DNA of 64,000 nucleotides from Coprinus comatus (lineage: Eukaryota; Basidiomycota; Agaricomycetes; Agaricales; Agaricaceae): the NCBI GenBank assembly GCA_034638255.1, contig JAWPGT010000042.1, positions 124,001 to 188,000 on the forward strand, in the 5' to 3' direction. The translations under genes were made by a program, and so were the position numbers. The notes under the pieces are model-generated. The model worked only from the letters and a program-made list of their open reading frames with translations. It was not told the DNA's origin and did not search any database. Positions 1 through 14,969 of this stretch are shown here, in pieces; the stretch's first letter is position 1, and every line of letters begins with the position of its first letter.

Positions 1-3000
1 TTCAACTCCCTTTATACAAAAATTTCATCGCTGGCGCTACAGGCATCATAAAATATATCCCAACTAACAAGCTATTACATCCAGTATAATTGATCGTATG
101 AACACGCCGATTACATGAGTTACCAAAATAATTCACAAAATTGAATGCAGTCATAGTAGTTGACTGAGATTAGTTGCGGTTCCCTGAGTATACGGAGTTT
201 TTTTTGCTTGAGTTGAGGTTATTTGAACATCGAGCGCTCAATCAGTTCGTGTGCATGTGTTTTAGATTGAATCTGAACATCGTATGCTACCCCAAATTTC
301 CCTTGTGGCATAGCTTTCTAGGGGCATTTCTTCATGCATCCAGTAATGGGTCATGATGATTTCCGAGCAGCTCACACTGCGGATACCACTGCACATATCC
401 AGCTTCTCACGCAGTTATCCGAAAACAGAAAAGTATAGAATTGTATAGTACCAAAATAGATTCCAATATATTATATTACAATTGCCATTTTGTTCCCGCC
501 TACACCGGTTCTAAGCCCTATACTACAGCCTACTACTTAGAAACGGCAATTTATTGGAACACCGCGCACAAATGAAGTACCAGAATCCAGAATCTGGAGA
601 AGTCACATATACTGGGCAGCTTTAATAAGCAACATGCAATTATAAAATTGAATATCGTATTGAGAGTGCACCGCCGAACGGTTGGAGTCCGTCTCTCGTA
701 TTAGAATGATAGGTACTCGAATAGATCTTTGCAGTTGTAACTACAAGTATGTGATGAGCGTTTGGCGTTCTGGGAGGTCAGATAATCAAAGTGTCACATT
801 AATTAATAATCCTGCTTCATCGGAACCAAAGTAGTGGTAACTTGTAAGCAATACAAAGTCGGAACAGGTTGTGTACAACGCACAGTAGTCCGAATGTGTG
901 TTAATGCAACACAAAGTTTGGAAGACATCGGGCAGTCACAATGTGATGTAATACAACGGTCAGTGAAATTCAACCACTACTCTCAAACGTTACACTTAAT
1001 CACGCTTACTGACCCCCGCCGACGCTACCTTCGCGGCTCATTCACCAGTTGATCTTGAACGTGAATTGACCTGCTAAAGCCTTAATCAGGATTGAGATTC
1101 TTTCCTTTTCTTCTCCGAAACTCCTTGAATTAGACCTCGAACCCAGACAGTTCCAACAGTCGCGATAGTCACTCTTCCAAGTGCATGTTACAAGTAGGTG
1201 GTCCCGCTAATCATTCTACGGCTGTTAATCTCGAGGATGAACGGGTGGACCTTCCAGGATACTGATAACATCAAGGTTGGTATGGGTACACTGTAACTTC
1301 TCAAAATGATAGCATAGATAAAATAATAGAAGAAAATCACAAATCAAAACAATAATAAAAGCATAACAGCAGCCGCGAAGAAGAAAGAACGAAAAAGTGC
1401 TGCAACAGTAGTATAAAAATAAATATCTATGTCACAATCCTATGGCGATGTTAGGTAGTGATGGACTGTGTGTAACGGCACTAATAAGGCTTGACCCATG
1501 GTTCACCCAAGCACTCTGGGCACCTTCGATTGATCTGGGGAGCTAGAAGTCGTTTAAATAACTGAAATTCCCAAAGAAAAATACCACCACCTACAGTATT
1601 GCTCAGGAGCGTTTCGACTTTTATTTTCGTACATTAGTCGAACGATTCAATTTTGAGGCAGCGGGAGTGAGAGTCAGTAACAGATTCACCTGCTAGAGAT
1701 CGTTATACGCACTAGTAAGCACATGTTCTCCTACAAGTAGGGGGTTGGCACCCCCTAGGGTGGGCGGTGCTAAGAGAACATCCCATTCTCCTACAGTCGA
1801 TCTAAATGAGATAGTTAAAATTAGGTGGTAAATCATCCTTAATTTATGACTGACATGTTCATCGGGCTATTATGTATCCAATGATAAGTAGGTTAATGTG
1901 TTGTTAAAGTGACAGAAACTTACTAAGACTATGGCGTGGTTGCATTGAAGGTAGAAAAAAGTAACTCTAGAATAATAATAAAGATATGAAGATTTCAGGA
2001 TTGCCAACGCCGCGGCTTACTGTCTATAGTTGCACATTGTCAGGTATTGATATTTGAGGGTGAATTGAAGTGAGAGGATTGATCAGTTGTTAAGAATCGA
2101 GTGAAAGCCAAAGGTAGCAGTATATATACTATGCGCTCTCTCGTACAATCCAAACGTGATATTGAGGCCATGTCTCCCGAGCATGCGGTACGTGACTCAC
2201 AGAGATGTTGGATGTAATACATCAACGGTTGACAACACTGGAAGAATGCCGCCCAGATCTAGGACGGAATGATTAAAGCAAATTCGGATATTTGTGAGTT
2301 CTTGTCATTATAGAAGACATAAACACTCCCAAGCTATGTGAGCTTGATTCTAAGTCTAAGGCATATGACTAACCGTACCTCTGTTTTCTTTCATCATAGC
2401 TTACAGTGCGATCGAAGAGAAGTAGGTGGCCGAATAACCGGACATCCCTAATATTAGGCATACACCATCAATAATTTATTCTTTTTGATCGATGATCTGT
2501 CACCCTTGTAGTCTAAAAATAGCTCACCACTGGATACACAAACCAGTGACTGGGCAATGCCAGTTCCATAGACGTAGATCGCCCATCATACATCTTGGAC
2601 GCTAGCGTTCATCGGGAATGATTTATGCCGTCGACGATATTTTTTCTTAAGACTTTTGTGCTCAACTGCTAGAAAGCGATGTCCTGAAGTTGGAATTGTA
2701 GTGGTATATCCAGTCAATGCGACGAACACAGGCTGTGTGATTGAAGATTTCTACTGTCAGGGAGTACTTGCAAGACCATCTCAACTAACGCAAAATTGTG
2801 ATACAACAAGTTCCAATGCCTTCCAAAAGTCGAAGGAGTCAACTAGTAATCAATACAAGTACTAAAAAATCAATTAATCACTTCATCGAGAGCCTTCTTT
2901 GATGTGTGAGCGATAGGTACAATGGGACATATCAAAGGAACCTTGTTTCTACTTTTTCGTAGCACTTGCTCATATAAAATCTCGTGTCAAGAGGTGATGA

Positions 3001-3739
3001 AATGTTCATGGTCCAGAGTCATGTAACCTTTTTTGATAATTGGTAATGCACATACCATAACACGTTTAGTATTCATCACATACTAGTGCCTACTACCGTA
3101 AGTGACGTACTCCAAGTCCAACTCAGGGTGCAGCTATCAAACAAATAACTTTACATACATAAACTGACATCGCTGTATAGGTTTAAAGACGGTTACTGGC
3201 TTACTACAGGACTAAGAATGATGAGAAAAACTTAGAAGAGAAGGGGTGGAGCGTGATGGTATTATAAGAAGGGGAAGAACAGGAAAAGAGATGTACAACA
3301 TTTATTGCTCCAAATACATGATATCATTGCATCACAAAAGAAACATCTCCTCAGATGCTTGTTGAATTACTAATTGGGTTCTACTTGGGTTGATTTTCTA
3401 AGTGACCTTAGATCTGGAATAATTGGCTGACAAGGGAGAGAGTCGCCGAGAAAATCTAAACAACTGTTTTTAATGGCTGTGTTTCTCTTTTTGTGCCACT
3501 TCTCCCGACCTTCGCGGTTCGCCTAGGTGGGGCCAGAATTGAGAAGGACCTTGATCAGATCAGATCACACGACGCAAGAATATTCACAGCTACCTCAGAT
3601 TGGACTCGGACGAGCTGAGATCAGAGAAGTCCCCCCTGCACGGATGACTAGGAAACTTCATCCGCAGCTGTTTCCGAGGGTTCCTTTTTACCAGATTTGT
3701 GTCCAAAATTCCATATAACAATTGGCTTGGCGCGCTGTT
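1..3739. other. Gene-poor stretch, no supported gene
   Basis: Only short open frames under about 75 codons occur here. None has a recognisable domain, consistent frame across intron-like gaps, or a strong start context. No tRNA with both internal boxes in order and no terminal repeats were seen. A short GC-rich inverted repeat lies near 1738-1770. This may be ordinary intergenic DNA or old, eroded repeat. Confidence 0.5.
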
Positions 3740-4228
3740 CTAACCGTTTCCGAGTTTTTTTATATAGGAATACAGCTGAGATCTGGCTACCAAGGGATCC
3801 ATTTCATCTATAACGTCTCCTGGACAGTGTAGTGGATCCTGGATGTGCATAGAAGATTTCCGAGGGATGGAAACCACATTAATGATCCAATTATAGAATT
3901 TAGTCATAGGAACTGAGATGGTTGCAGGAAATTGTACATCAGCATGTTCCACAAAAAGACGTTAGATAATGGGTTCGAAATCGATATCCATGTGGAATAA
4001 TACACCTACCAGATACTGATATCTCTTTGTGTCAATATTATACGTATTCGTATTGCCCAAAATCACCAAGTATGCTCGAATAAAACATAGTGCGAGGTTA
4101 TACGAAACTAGATATTTATGGGTGTCGGATCTACTTCCTCGATAGATCATTGATGTGATAGACAGCGAAGCCCATAATACTTCAAGTGGCAGGAACTTTC
4201 CATTGATATCGTCAACAGAATGTGTCAA
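3740..4228 (-). pseudogene. Possible degraded unknown gene (one in-frame stop)
   Basis: The minus strand carries one reading frame of about 160 codons interrupted by a single TAA near 3959-3961. Both sides of the stop are in the same frame and their composition is protein-like (aromatic and aliphatic residues evenly spread, no low complexity). The simplest reading is a gene fragment with a nonsense change, or an exon pair whose intron I cannot place. I do not recognise the family. No neighbouring frame extends it convincingly, so this could also be chance. Confidence 0.3.
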
Positions 4229-5024
4229 GTGCTTTATGCAGAAAGTTGTTTCGACAACAGTTTTCGATATTCCGGTACTAAATTCGGAACCAGCAACGAG
4301 ATGTCACTGCCGAAGTTCGAATTTCCAGATTCGATCTCATATCATGCTAGTTCTAAATTCGAACTTACATAACGTCATACAAACGAGAAATGAGTTGAAA
4401 AAGAAAGTTTTTTTTAAGTAGAAATACATATACATGTATACATGTAATGGGTCACAACCCGAGAGTCGATGAATGAAAAAAGAACCCGGAAAACGATGTG
4501 GAAAAAAAGAATATGCTAAGTAGAAAAAGAAGTAAAAGGTTTAAAGAACGCCAAAAAAATTGTGAGTAAGTACCATCATCAGAAAAGAAGTGTAAAAAAT
4601 AAGTTAAAGGAGAGAAGCGAAGCGGAGAAAACAAGAGAAGAAGTTACAGCAGAAGAAGAAATCACTACTAAGATGGTTAATTGCGAAACTGAGTAAACTG
4701 TATTATTACTACCTATTTGATCCTTCGTTACTTTCGCGTCGTCAAGATAATGGTATCCAAGAGAAGAAAAAACAAAATAAAAAACCGTTCCGTTTCCATT
4801 AACTTTCCGCTTGTTCTAAATATAAAAAACCCAAACCGGGAACACATTCCTTTGAATCAGAGCCATCAAAAGAGAGATATTAGTTGTGAGTTTAATTAAC
4901 CCAACACAAGATGCATATTGTTCATCTCGATAACTAAGGATGAAACTCCCAACAAATTAACCCCCCTTGAACCAGAGTAGAAAAGAGATTCTCAAAAAGT
5001 TCCAACGACAATTGCGCTATAACA
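4229..5024. other. Intergenic, A/T- and purine-rich
   Basis: No gene seen. There is a perfect 16-bp palindrome (TACATGTATACATGTA) at 4431-4446, followed by a purine-rich stretch (about 4470-4680) and the 3' flank of the shugoshin gene. Confidence 0.5.
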
Positions 5025-7202
5025 TTACACAGCCATGCTATGTCTTCTCTCATCCACTGCTTCTCTCCGTGTTTCACCCAACATAACAATCCCACTTCCA
5101 CTCTTCTTCGTTCTCTCTCCACCACTCTTTCTTCTTCCTTCCGTATTCACCCAACCATTATTTACTCCTGAAGGGACATACTCCGCATCCGCTTGAGCTC
5201 CTTCACTTTCTTCACCCTCATCCTCTACCACGACTTTTGATCTCTTTCTCTTCACAGTACCATTGCCAGTACCAGAGGTAGATGAAGACGTTCCACTAGA
5301 TCTTGAAGGGGGTATAGGCGAGTTATACATCATCATTTGAGGTCTCGAAGGTGGGATGGAATAATAATCTACACTAGTAGCATCTCCGTTTCGAATAGGA
5401 AAATCTGATGTCATTTGAGAGCTTGGGTCAAGATCTATAGGCGCTTCTGGTACTCTAAGATGTGAAGTTGAAGCAGAAGAACGTTTCTTTCTTCTAGGTG
5501 GTTCTTCTCCAGGCAACGGATCAGGTTTTCGCATCTTCCTATATAAAATTAAAAACAAATATATGAAAAGGTCCCGAGAAAACCCCCGTCCCATTAAATG
5601 AGCACACACCATATCACAAAGATAATGATTGATTATACGCACGTATTAAGTTTAGGTTCCGCATAATTTACACTTTTCCTTACTCTTCTTTCCCTTCCTC
5701 CATTTTCTTGTTCCGGTTGTGGTTGTAGTTGTAGTGATAAGTTGGTTGATGAACTTGGATGAGAAGATGGTTCTACTAAAAACGTCCGTGTATTAACTAT
5801 CGTTTCTTCCTGATCACGGGCTGTAGTTTGCACCCGAATCGCGGCCGTGAGATATCCTGAAAGTGGAACAACAAAAACCAAAACCAAATAGTCAGCTCAC
5901 CATTATTATTATGATTAATAGTTTGGAGGATGGCACGGTTTTTCGCAACCTCCTTCAATTTTCCCTTCGTACCTTCTTGCATGAAATCGTCCTCATCTCT
6001 CTGTCTCTTTTTCTCTCTTGATCTAACTGTCTCCACGTAATATTCCTTCTCTTCTTCTTCCACTTCCGGTTCCTTTGCCTTGCTTTTCCTCTTTTGTTTC
6101 CTCATAGGAATGGATAGTAATTCGTCTTGGATTTCACCTTGTAATTTCATCTCAACATCCAGATGCTCATTGATAGCAGCCATCTCTTCCGCTTCTTCAG
6201 CAAGACCAGCTTCTAAACGTATTGGTGATCCAAATGCCGGACTTGCAGGTCTTGGTACTGCCAAATTCTCTGTTTCAATGCTCAACAACCCACTTTGCCT
6301 ACGAGAACTCTTGCGTTTCAACGAAGAGGATGATGACGACGAAGCTATTGTTCCAGTTGAAGTCCCAATATCGTCCAAATGAATAGAGAATGGTGTTCCT
6401 GACGATCCACTCGTTCCTCTATCTCTATCTGATGAAGATGGTGGCGAAACCGTTCGTCTTGGAAGTGGCAATTTTGATGCCGACAATCTGGTTTTCGTCT
6501 TCCCTTTCAATTTCCTCTTTCCAGAGCTTAGTTTATCAGATAATTCACCGTCTTCGGATTGAGATATACATGGTTCCTCTTCTTCATAAATACCAGGGAT
6601 AGTGGGTGGCCTAGATAATTTGAAACCAGGTGGTGAAAACGTAAGTGGTCGAGGTATTGGTTTATGTGCGCGTGGTGAAGTAGGTGATGTTGGCGGAGTA
6701 GTTTCAGATTTGATATTAAGAGATTGTCGAAGATAACCAAGATGTTTCGTTAAGTTAAGTGTCTATACAATATTTAACTTTTGGTTAGTTAAACTCGATG
6801 ATATAACAACTCACAGCAGCTTCAGCTTCAGCCATGACCTTTCTTGATTTAGTACGCTCGCGTTTGAGTTCCGACATAAGCGAGATCTTTGTTTCCCTGA
6901 GTCTAAGATTCTCGCCTTCCAACGACGAGACTTGTGCCATAAGTTCCTCCACACGAATACTCAACGTAGAGTTAAGCCTACATCAAATCCCTTCAACAAT
7001 CACCCTAATATATCTATAATAAAACATCACTTACTTTGTAATATGCTTGTTGGCCAACAGGAATTTCTTCTTAACTAAGCCTCGCGGTTAGCTGCTGTTG
7101 TTTCATTTTAAACTGATCAAGAAGTAACATACGGGTCTCATACTCCGCAAGAGTATCAGTCTGCCTCGCGCCCATCGATGTGCGCGAGTCTCTCCTACTC
7201 AT
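5025..7202 (-). CDS. SGO1: Shugoshin, centromeric cohesin protector
   Basis: Shugoshin recruits PP2A to (peri)centromeres to protect cohesin and supports chromosome bi-orientation. I read six exons: 7202-7133, 7074-7035, 6977-6815, 6762-5901, 5856-5643 and 5538-5025. All join in phase and give about 620 residues. Residues about 40-90 form the N-terminal coiled coil (AQVSSLEGENLRLRE, then basic KRERTKSRK), the usual PP2A-binding region. The middle is Ser/Pro-rich and disordered. The family's C-terminal basic motif is split by an intron: RRVRKSVNYAEPKLNT, then KMRKPDPLP; it normally binds phosphorylated H2A. Introns have GTATGT/GTAAGT/GTGAGT donors and a CTAAC branch point. The start is the first ATG in frame; a second lies nine codons in. 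Coiled coil plus NYAEPxL motif make this assignment firm. The family diverges fast, so similarity searches may miss it. Confidence 0.9.
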
Positions 7203-7473
7203 CGTGAGCAACGTTAGTTGGCAGAGAGTCGCAGCCTTATTTTGTTGTGTGGTTTCTTCCCCTCACTGTTGCAACACACCACTCCCGGACAAACAACGCA
7301 AAGTCACGTGCGTTTGTTCAATCATTACACCACTGCCAAATCGGTCTCGATCTAATTGCCAAACGGTCCCCTAACTATGTAAACAAACAAAAAACTATTT
7401 TATACATATTTCAGATTTCAGATTAACGTTCAGAATAGAGCCTATGACGATAGTTAAGTATATCACTACTCTT
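7203..7473. other. Gap between shugoshin start and cyclase 3' end
   Basis: About 270 bp holding the shugoshin promoter and the 3' flank of the next minus-strand gene. I see no separate feature. Confidence 0.4.
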
Positions 7474-9415
7474 TCAAGAAACAAAACATACTGCAGCATT
7501 GGGAGGACTCGCAGCGCCTCCGATGCTAATAAAAAACGAGGTGTCAGTAATGTGTTATTTATAAACGCACACCCTTTAAAAAAATTCACGTACATATTCA
7601 AGGGCCAAGAAGTAAAGAAAAACGTATATCTCCCAGTTTTCTCACAAACCTCCGACAACTTTTCCAAATCAAAGAACTCTCCAATGGGCATACCCCACAG
7701 CCTATCAAGCAACCGCATTACATTTAATCACAACTCAATTGCAAAATGAGTTTCCGATGGAATAACTTACCCGAGTAGTGTCTAGAATCACATATGTAGT
7801 CCAGAGGGTGTTCGAAAAGTACAATAGCGAGAACGGAAATCAAAAAAAATGTTGTAATTTGTCAGAGATCTTTCATTTTTTTCATGACAACTAACAGTTC
7901 TACATTACCTGATGCATGTGTGTTCCAGGTTGAGGAGGCCAAGCCTATTCCAACGACCACAACAACAACAAAATCATTCATCAGTCTCAACCTTCTCTGG
8001 CACTCCACTGTTTCCTTACCTCAAGCGCTGGTTGATCAGATGCGATCGCAGCAAAATGATTATTCCTACAACACATATATTCATTTCAATTACAATCTCA
8101 AGCGGATCAAAAAGACGTACCAGAGGAATCGTTTCATATCTTCAGATTGTTCGATTCCGGCACTGAAAAAAAAGAAGAGTCCCCATCCACAAAATTAGTA
8201 ATGCTAATAATACCGCTTTCTAGATTCCTCGAAAGTAAAGAACAAAACTTACAAAGTTTCTTCCTTCCCTCTCAACCCATCTCTCTCATTCTGGCTAGCC
8301 TCATAATATTTCTTGATAAACCCAACTCTCAACACCAAAATATCACCAACACGAAACTCTACACCTTGAAATTTCGCCACTTCCTCTAACTCTTTAACAG
8401 TAATTGCATGAGTAGTCCAAGGATCATAAGGAAGTTTACCAGTTCCTTTTTTGGTGTAGAAGTTGACTAGGTCTAAGAGGACTCCGCGACCACAAATACC
8501 ATGTGTTGCCCAATCTTAAAAAACAATTAATGAATTACGCGTTGTTCGTTGGTACATTCAAAACTTGTACTTACTTTGAATACCCAATTTCTTATGTTCC
8601 TCTGATATCTCATGCGGGTCCACATGGTAGTTAATACCATGAGGCAAACTCTCCGCTGACGTACTTTTTTTTTATGTAACATTAACGCCAACACCACATT
8701 AGTATCACAACTAAAATACTCACTTATTATAAAAAACCTTATGCTCAACAACTCCAAAATGTCTCATTCCATCCCATTGGGTTCCAGACTGTGTATTCTA
8801 TTTTTTTCCCATCACAAGTTACAATTATCAACCTTTTTAACGTAGATATAATAATAAAAAACTCACGATATGCAATTCATCATCTCTAGGCATCAAAAAC
8901 TCCGGGAACCTATACAACATCTTCACTTCTGGTTGTTTTCTTCCAAACATCGGCTAACACAAAAACCAAAATGTTAGTATGTATCACTTATAACCATCCT
9001 TACAACTTGTCTGTCCAAATACTAACTTTAGCCGGAAAGTTGATTGGCCTGAAATAGGGGTTAAACGCCATTGAACGTCAGTTCATGCTATCCGCCACCT
9101 TACAGCTAATATACTCAAACTTACCAATTAAGACAAACACTCTGTCCCGTCCTAGAAAAGTTTCACATCTCAGCCTTGAACTCAGTACACAAGTGTAGCG
9201 AACAATTACCTTATTTCTTCTGCAGCAGCTTTCTTTACAACTTCATCCGTCAAAAGATTAACAGTGCCAAGTTGATCTTCAGTACCCCATAATCCCCAAG
9301 CAGAACCACTAAAATTCTTATAATGCGGTAACTCGTCAAACGTAGGCAAAGAAGTTTTCGACGACGTGAGATGAGTCAAAAGTCCTTTCAAACGATCACC
9401 AGCAGTTGGCGCCAT
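7474..9415 (-). CDS. Cyclase-family metal-dependent hydrolase (kynurenine formamidase-like fold)
   Basis: Minus-strand gene in about ten short exons. The first exon (9415 to about 9208) carries the typical fungal start of this family, with LPTFDELPHYKNFSGSAWG and LGTVNLLTDEVV. Later exons carry TQWDGMRHFG (8760-8810), the region that holds the metal-binding His/Asp residues, then INYHVDP, ATHGICGRGVLLDL (about 8470-8515), GDILVLRVGF, IASDQPALE and HMHQ. The last exons give LWGMPIGEFFDLEKL and GGAASPPNAAVCFVS, ending at a TGA at 7474-7476. Family members (PF04199 type) hydrolyse amide or ester bonds in small molecules; the substrate here cannot be told. Expected length about 320-340 residues. 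Splice sites were read by eye, and small exon boundary errors are possible around 7760-7920 and 8640-8700. It ends about 270 bp from the shugoshin start; the two genes run the same way. Confidence 0.85.
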
Positions 9416-9643
9416 GATTGAAGTTCAAGTTGAAAAGGAGGAAGCGGCGGGAACAGTAGCCGGTCTTCATTTATTCGCATGGGTCCCTGTTACAATGAAA
9501 GTGTCATCTGATCTCCAAAATGAATTAATATGATATCTGATATAATACAGGTCGATCTAACCCCGGAATACAGTGCAGTGAATAAAGAAGCGTGAGGAGA
9601 ACATGAAAACGTCCAAGATAAACAGTGATTTTCTGGTATGAGG
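9416..9643. other. Short gap between Prp4 3' end and cyclase start
   Basis: About 230 bp holding the promoter of the cyclase-family gene and the 3' flank of the kinase gene, which runs the same way. No other feature seen. Confidence 0.4.
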
Positions 9644-12250
<2,607 letters not shown>

Positions 12251-12611
12251 CTTTGCAGAAGAATATTGTTGTTACAAGGCACCGCACGATGGAAAGAGTG
12301 AGTACTTGAATCCGTGCTGTGGTGGTTGCAGATGAAAGAAAGCACTGCTTACAAAATCCCTAAACTGCTCTGTTTGTGTCTGTTTGTCCTTCATCTATTT
12401 ACGTCATACGCCAATAATATCTTCGGTGACAGTATTGTCGAAGATTGGCTTATCTATCATCATCAACCACAAAGTACGTGTCCTTTCTATCTGGCTAGTG
12501 CGTTGGACTTACCGGTCTTCAGTGACGCCTGCACTCCCCAAACTCAGTCTCCACTATGGATCTTCGGCCCTGGCCATCTCCCAAGCGCCCCTAACTGAAC
12601 TCCCAACAACA
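12251..12611. promoter_or_regulatory. Bidirectional intergenic region between PRP4 and a DUF1349 gene
   Basis: The two flanking genes are transcribed away from each other, so this 361-bp segment must hold both promoters and both 5' leaders. No clear TATA box was found. The reading frame on the plus strand stays open upstream of the chosen ATG for much of this region, so part of it may be leader or intron of the plus-strand gene. Confidence 0.5.
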
Positions 12612-13232
12612 ATGTCCTACCCAGACGAAGTCTATGTCCATGCCCAAGCAGTCACAGATCTCTGGAGAAAACCTCCTGCTGTTGATGTTGACAACGCACC
12701 AACACTCTTAATCAGCCAACCCATTGATATCCATCGCTTCCACACCGCAAAAGTCACCGTATCTGCACTTTGGAATACTCGTTATGATCAGGGTGGGATT
12801 GCCCTCTTCATCCCTGACGAAGATACAAAGAAGTTCTTGAAAACCGGTATCGAATATGCCTTAGGCGAACCACAAGTCAGCACTGTCGCTGCTAGTAGAT
12901 GGGCAGACTGGTCTCTCGTTCCTAACAATGGTTCACCCAAGGTCACTATTCAGGTTGAACGCGAGGTTAAGGATGGAGAGAGGACTTCTAGTCTGTGGGT
13001 TTATATTGTGAATACGGAGACAGGCGAGAAGACCGGTATTCGTGAGGTGACTTGGTTCTTCCGTCACGATATCAACGCTCCATCAGAGGAACAAACGATT
13101 AAAACGGAAAAGCCAGTGTTACTTGTTGGTCTGTATGCTGCACGGCCCACCGTACCAGAGGGAGAGGGTCGTCAGGGTGAATCTTTGGTGGTTAAATTTG
13201 AGAACTTCGAGGTAACTTTATTCGATGATTGA
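12612..13232 (+). CDS. DUF1349 / concanavalin A-like protein (regulation of enolase 1 family)
   Basis: Single-exon gene of about 206 residues. The ATG at 12612 is chosen because it follows a CAACA context and begins the conserved part (MSYPDEVYVHAQAVTDLW). The middle has the jelly-roll pattern of the DUF1349 family: SALWNTRYDQGGIALFI, then ASRWADWSLVP and a conserved SSLWVYIVNTETGEK. The C-terminal half ends LVVKFENFEVTLFDD. Relatives named regulation of enolase protein 1 in yeast have no firmly known reaction; the fold is probably a carbohydrate- or protein-binding beta sandwich in the cytosol. The open frame reaches back to about 12384, but that part looks non-coding. It shares a divergent promoter with PRP4. 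Confidence 0.85.
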   Translation: MSYPDEVYVHAQAVTDLWRKPPAVDVDNAPTLLISQPIDIHRFHTAKVTVSALWNTRYDQGGIALFIPDEDTKKFLKTGIEYALGEPQVSTVAASRWADWSLVPNNGSPKVTIQVEREVKDGERTSSLWVYIVNTETGEKTGIREVTWFFRHDINAPSEEQTIKTEKPVLLVGLYAARPTVPEGEGRQGESLVVKFENFEVTLFDD

Positions 13233-13396
13233 ATCTTTCCCCTTGTATTAGACAAAAAGTCATCTTAAATCATCTAAATATCCATGTACTGATTACTAGT
13301 AACTAACAACGTCACTCGGACCAAAGTAATAAACGTTCGGAGGAATTAAATTAATTACAATTTATTCAAACATCATCATCTTATCCTATTTATCCG

Positions 13397-14969
13397 CTAC
13401 GAATCCGCAGCAGCCGTACCATCATCAAATTCTTCCATACCAGTCGAAACCGACCAAACAGAACTCAGAGTTTCTATCCGGCCAGTAGTATCCACAGAGT
13501 CCTCCGTGTTCTCGCCTTCTGACGCCCGTCTCATTTCTTTTTCTGATTCCTTCCTCAAACTAAGCGTAAGCTTACACCCCTAATAAAAACTCTCTTAAAG
13601 AATGTAATATGTAAAGATCATAGAACGTACAATGTAGGACATCATGATAATCCACAACCTGTATAACCATTCGCCTTACTACCAGTGTATTACTCGTAAT
13701 AATAAAAAATAACTTACGGAAAAAAGACGTGCAAAGTATCAAAACTTGGCGCATTTGCGAAGAGAGTAGCATCAACAACCACAGCAAAAACTAGAAAACC
13801 AAGACTCTCAACTTAGAGCTATAAATCAATAAGAAAAGAAAAGAAAAAAATACTCACAAGCAATAGGTATAAACGCCAATATCCCACCTTTCCTAACAAA
13901 AGCCAATAACCTCAGACATTTTCTATATTGTTGAAGAATCTTCATAAGTGAAAGACTTCGTTTCACGATAAAAATTACTGGAAGTGCTTGAATCATTACG
14001 TCATTTAATCTAAAAATCAGAATCAGCATCCTACTTCCACTTTCAAAGATACGAGATGTCTCAATATTTTTAAGGGAGTCAAGGACCACAAACTGAAAGG
14101 AACAACGTACATAGACAAAAGATTTTTGGGAAAGAAAAGAAAGAAAAGAAAGAAAAGAAAAGCTTACTTACGTATAGATAAGCGTATACCAATTCACCGG
14201 ACTCGAATGTTCCGTTGGATTACAAGCAAAAGTAAATTCTTGATGAGGAACTATATATTTCCACGAAAAAACGCAATTCATCACCCGACAGCACACCAAT
14301 CCTACAAGTGCATAGATAACACGAGGCGATTGATCATAAAGCGCATATACTAACAATCAAAAAAAGTGTGGGTGTTGTGTTAGTGACTTATTAAGCAGTA
14401 CAATTGGGGGTGCTCCGAGTCGTACCTTTCAGCATTAGATTAACCAATATAGGAGTCAATACATACGTCGAAGCATTCGCAGAATACTTTAACCACATCT
14501 GACATAAATGCTTCGGTGGGTGTATCTGACTTTCTTGATATTGCTTCAACACAATAGCAAAGTAAATATTGAAGCTAAAAAGTATTCAATGGATGGTATA
14601 GTTTCTCGTTATAGGGGGGACTTACCTGTGAATGAAGAAAGGAGGATATCGGGAAGCGATATATACCCATTTATCAGGATTATTAGAGGGACTACCCGTG
14701 ATGGGACGGTAGTGTGAAGTTGGTTATTTGAATGTCAATGTCCGAAGTGGTAATGCAAAAGAAACAAATTTGAAATTCACCTCTTCAATAATTCCCACTC
14801 ATACTTGAAATCACGGAAAAGATACCAAGAGCTATGTAGCAGCCCGATACCTGCGACAGCAAAACACACTTTCAAGTAAGCTTACTGTAACACAATACAA
14901 TTCAAAATATAACCGCTGGATAAGGATTGGATAGCTCGTACATGAGAATGAAAGAAGCGGTAAGCTCAT
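13397..14969 (-). CDS. Multi-pass (seven-helix-like) membrane protein, DUF6533-like
   Basis: Minus-strand gene in eight or so small exons. In order I read a segment GLLHSSWYLFRDFKYEWELL (14815-14870), PDKWVYIASRYPPFF (about 14640-14695), a helix before VYALYDQSPRVIYAL (about 14290-14350), a loop with three Cys/His/Pro positions ending NWYTLIYT, and further hydrophobic segments near 13860-14090 and 13720-13790. The tail begins with GCKLTLSLRKESEKEMRRA and ends at a TAG at 13397-13399. This pattern (several helices, VYALY after helix 3, charged cytosolic tail) matches a very large basidiomycete orphan membrane family of unknown function. The N-terminus is uncertain: ATG at 14967-14969 is one candidate, and an exon upstream (to about 15220) is another. 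A (GAAAA)n tract lies in one intron near 14135-14160. Confidence 0.65.

Noticed and set aside
4431..4446. 16-bp perfect palindrome as an operator
   Set aside because: It is alternating AT-rich sequence in a gene-poor stretch with no nearby start; chance is likely.
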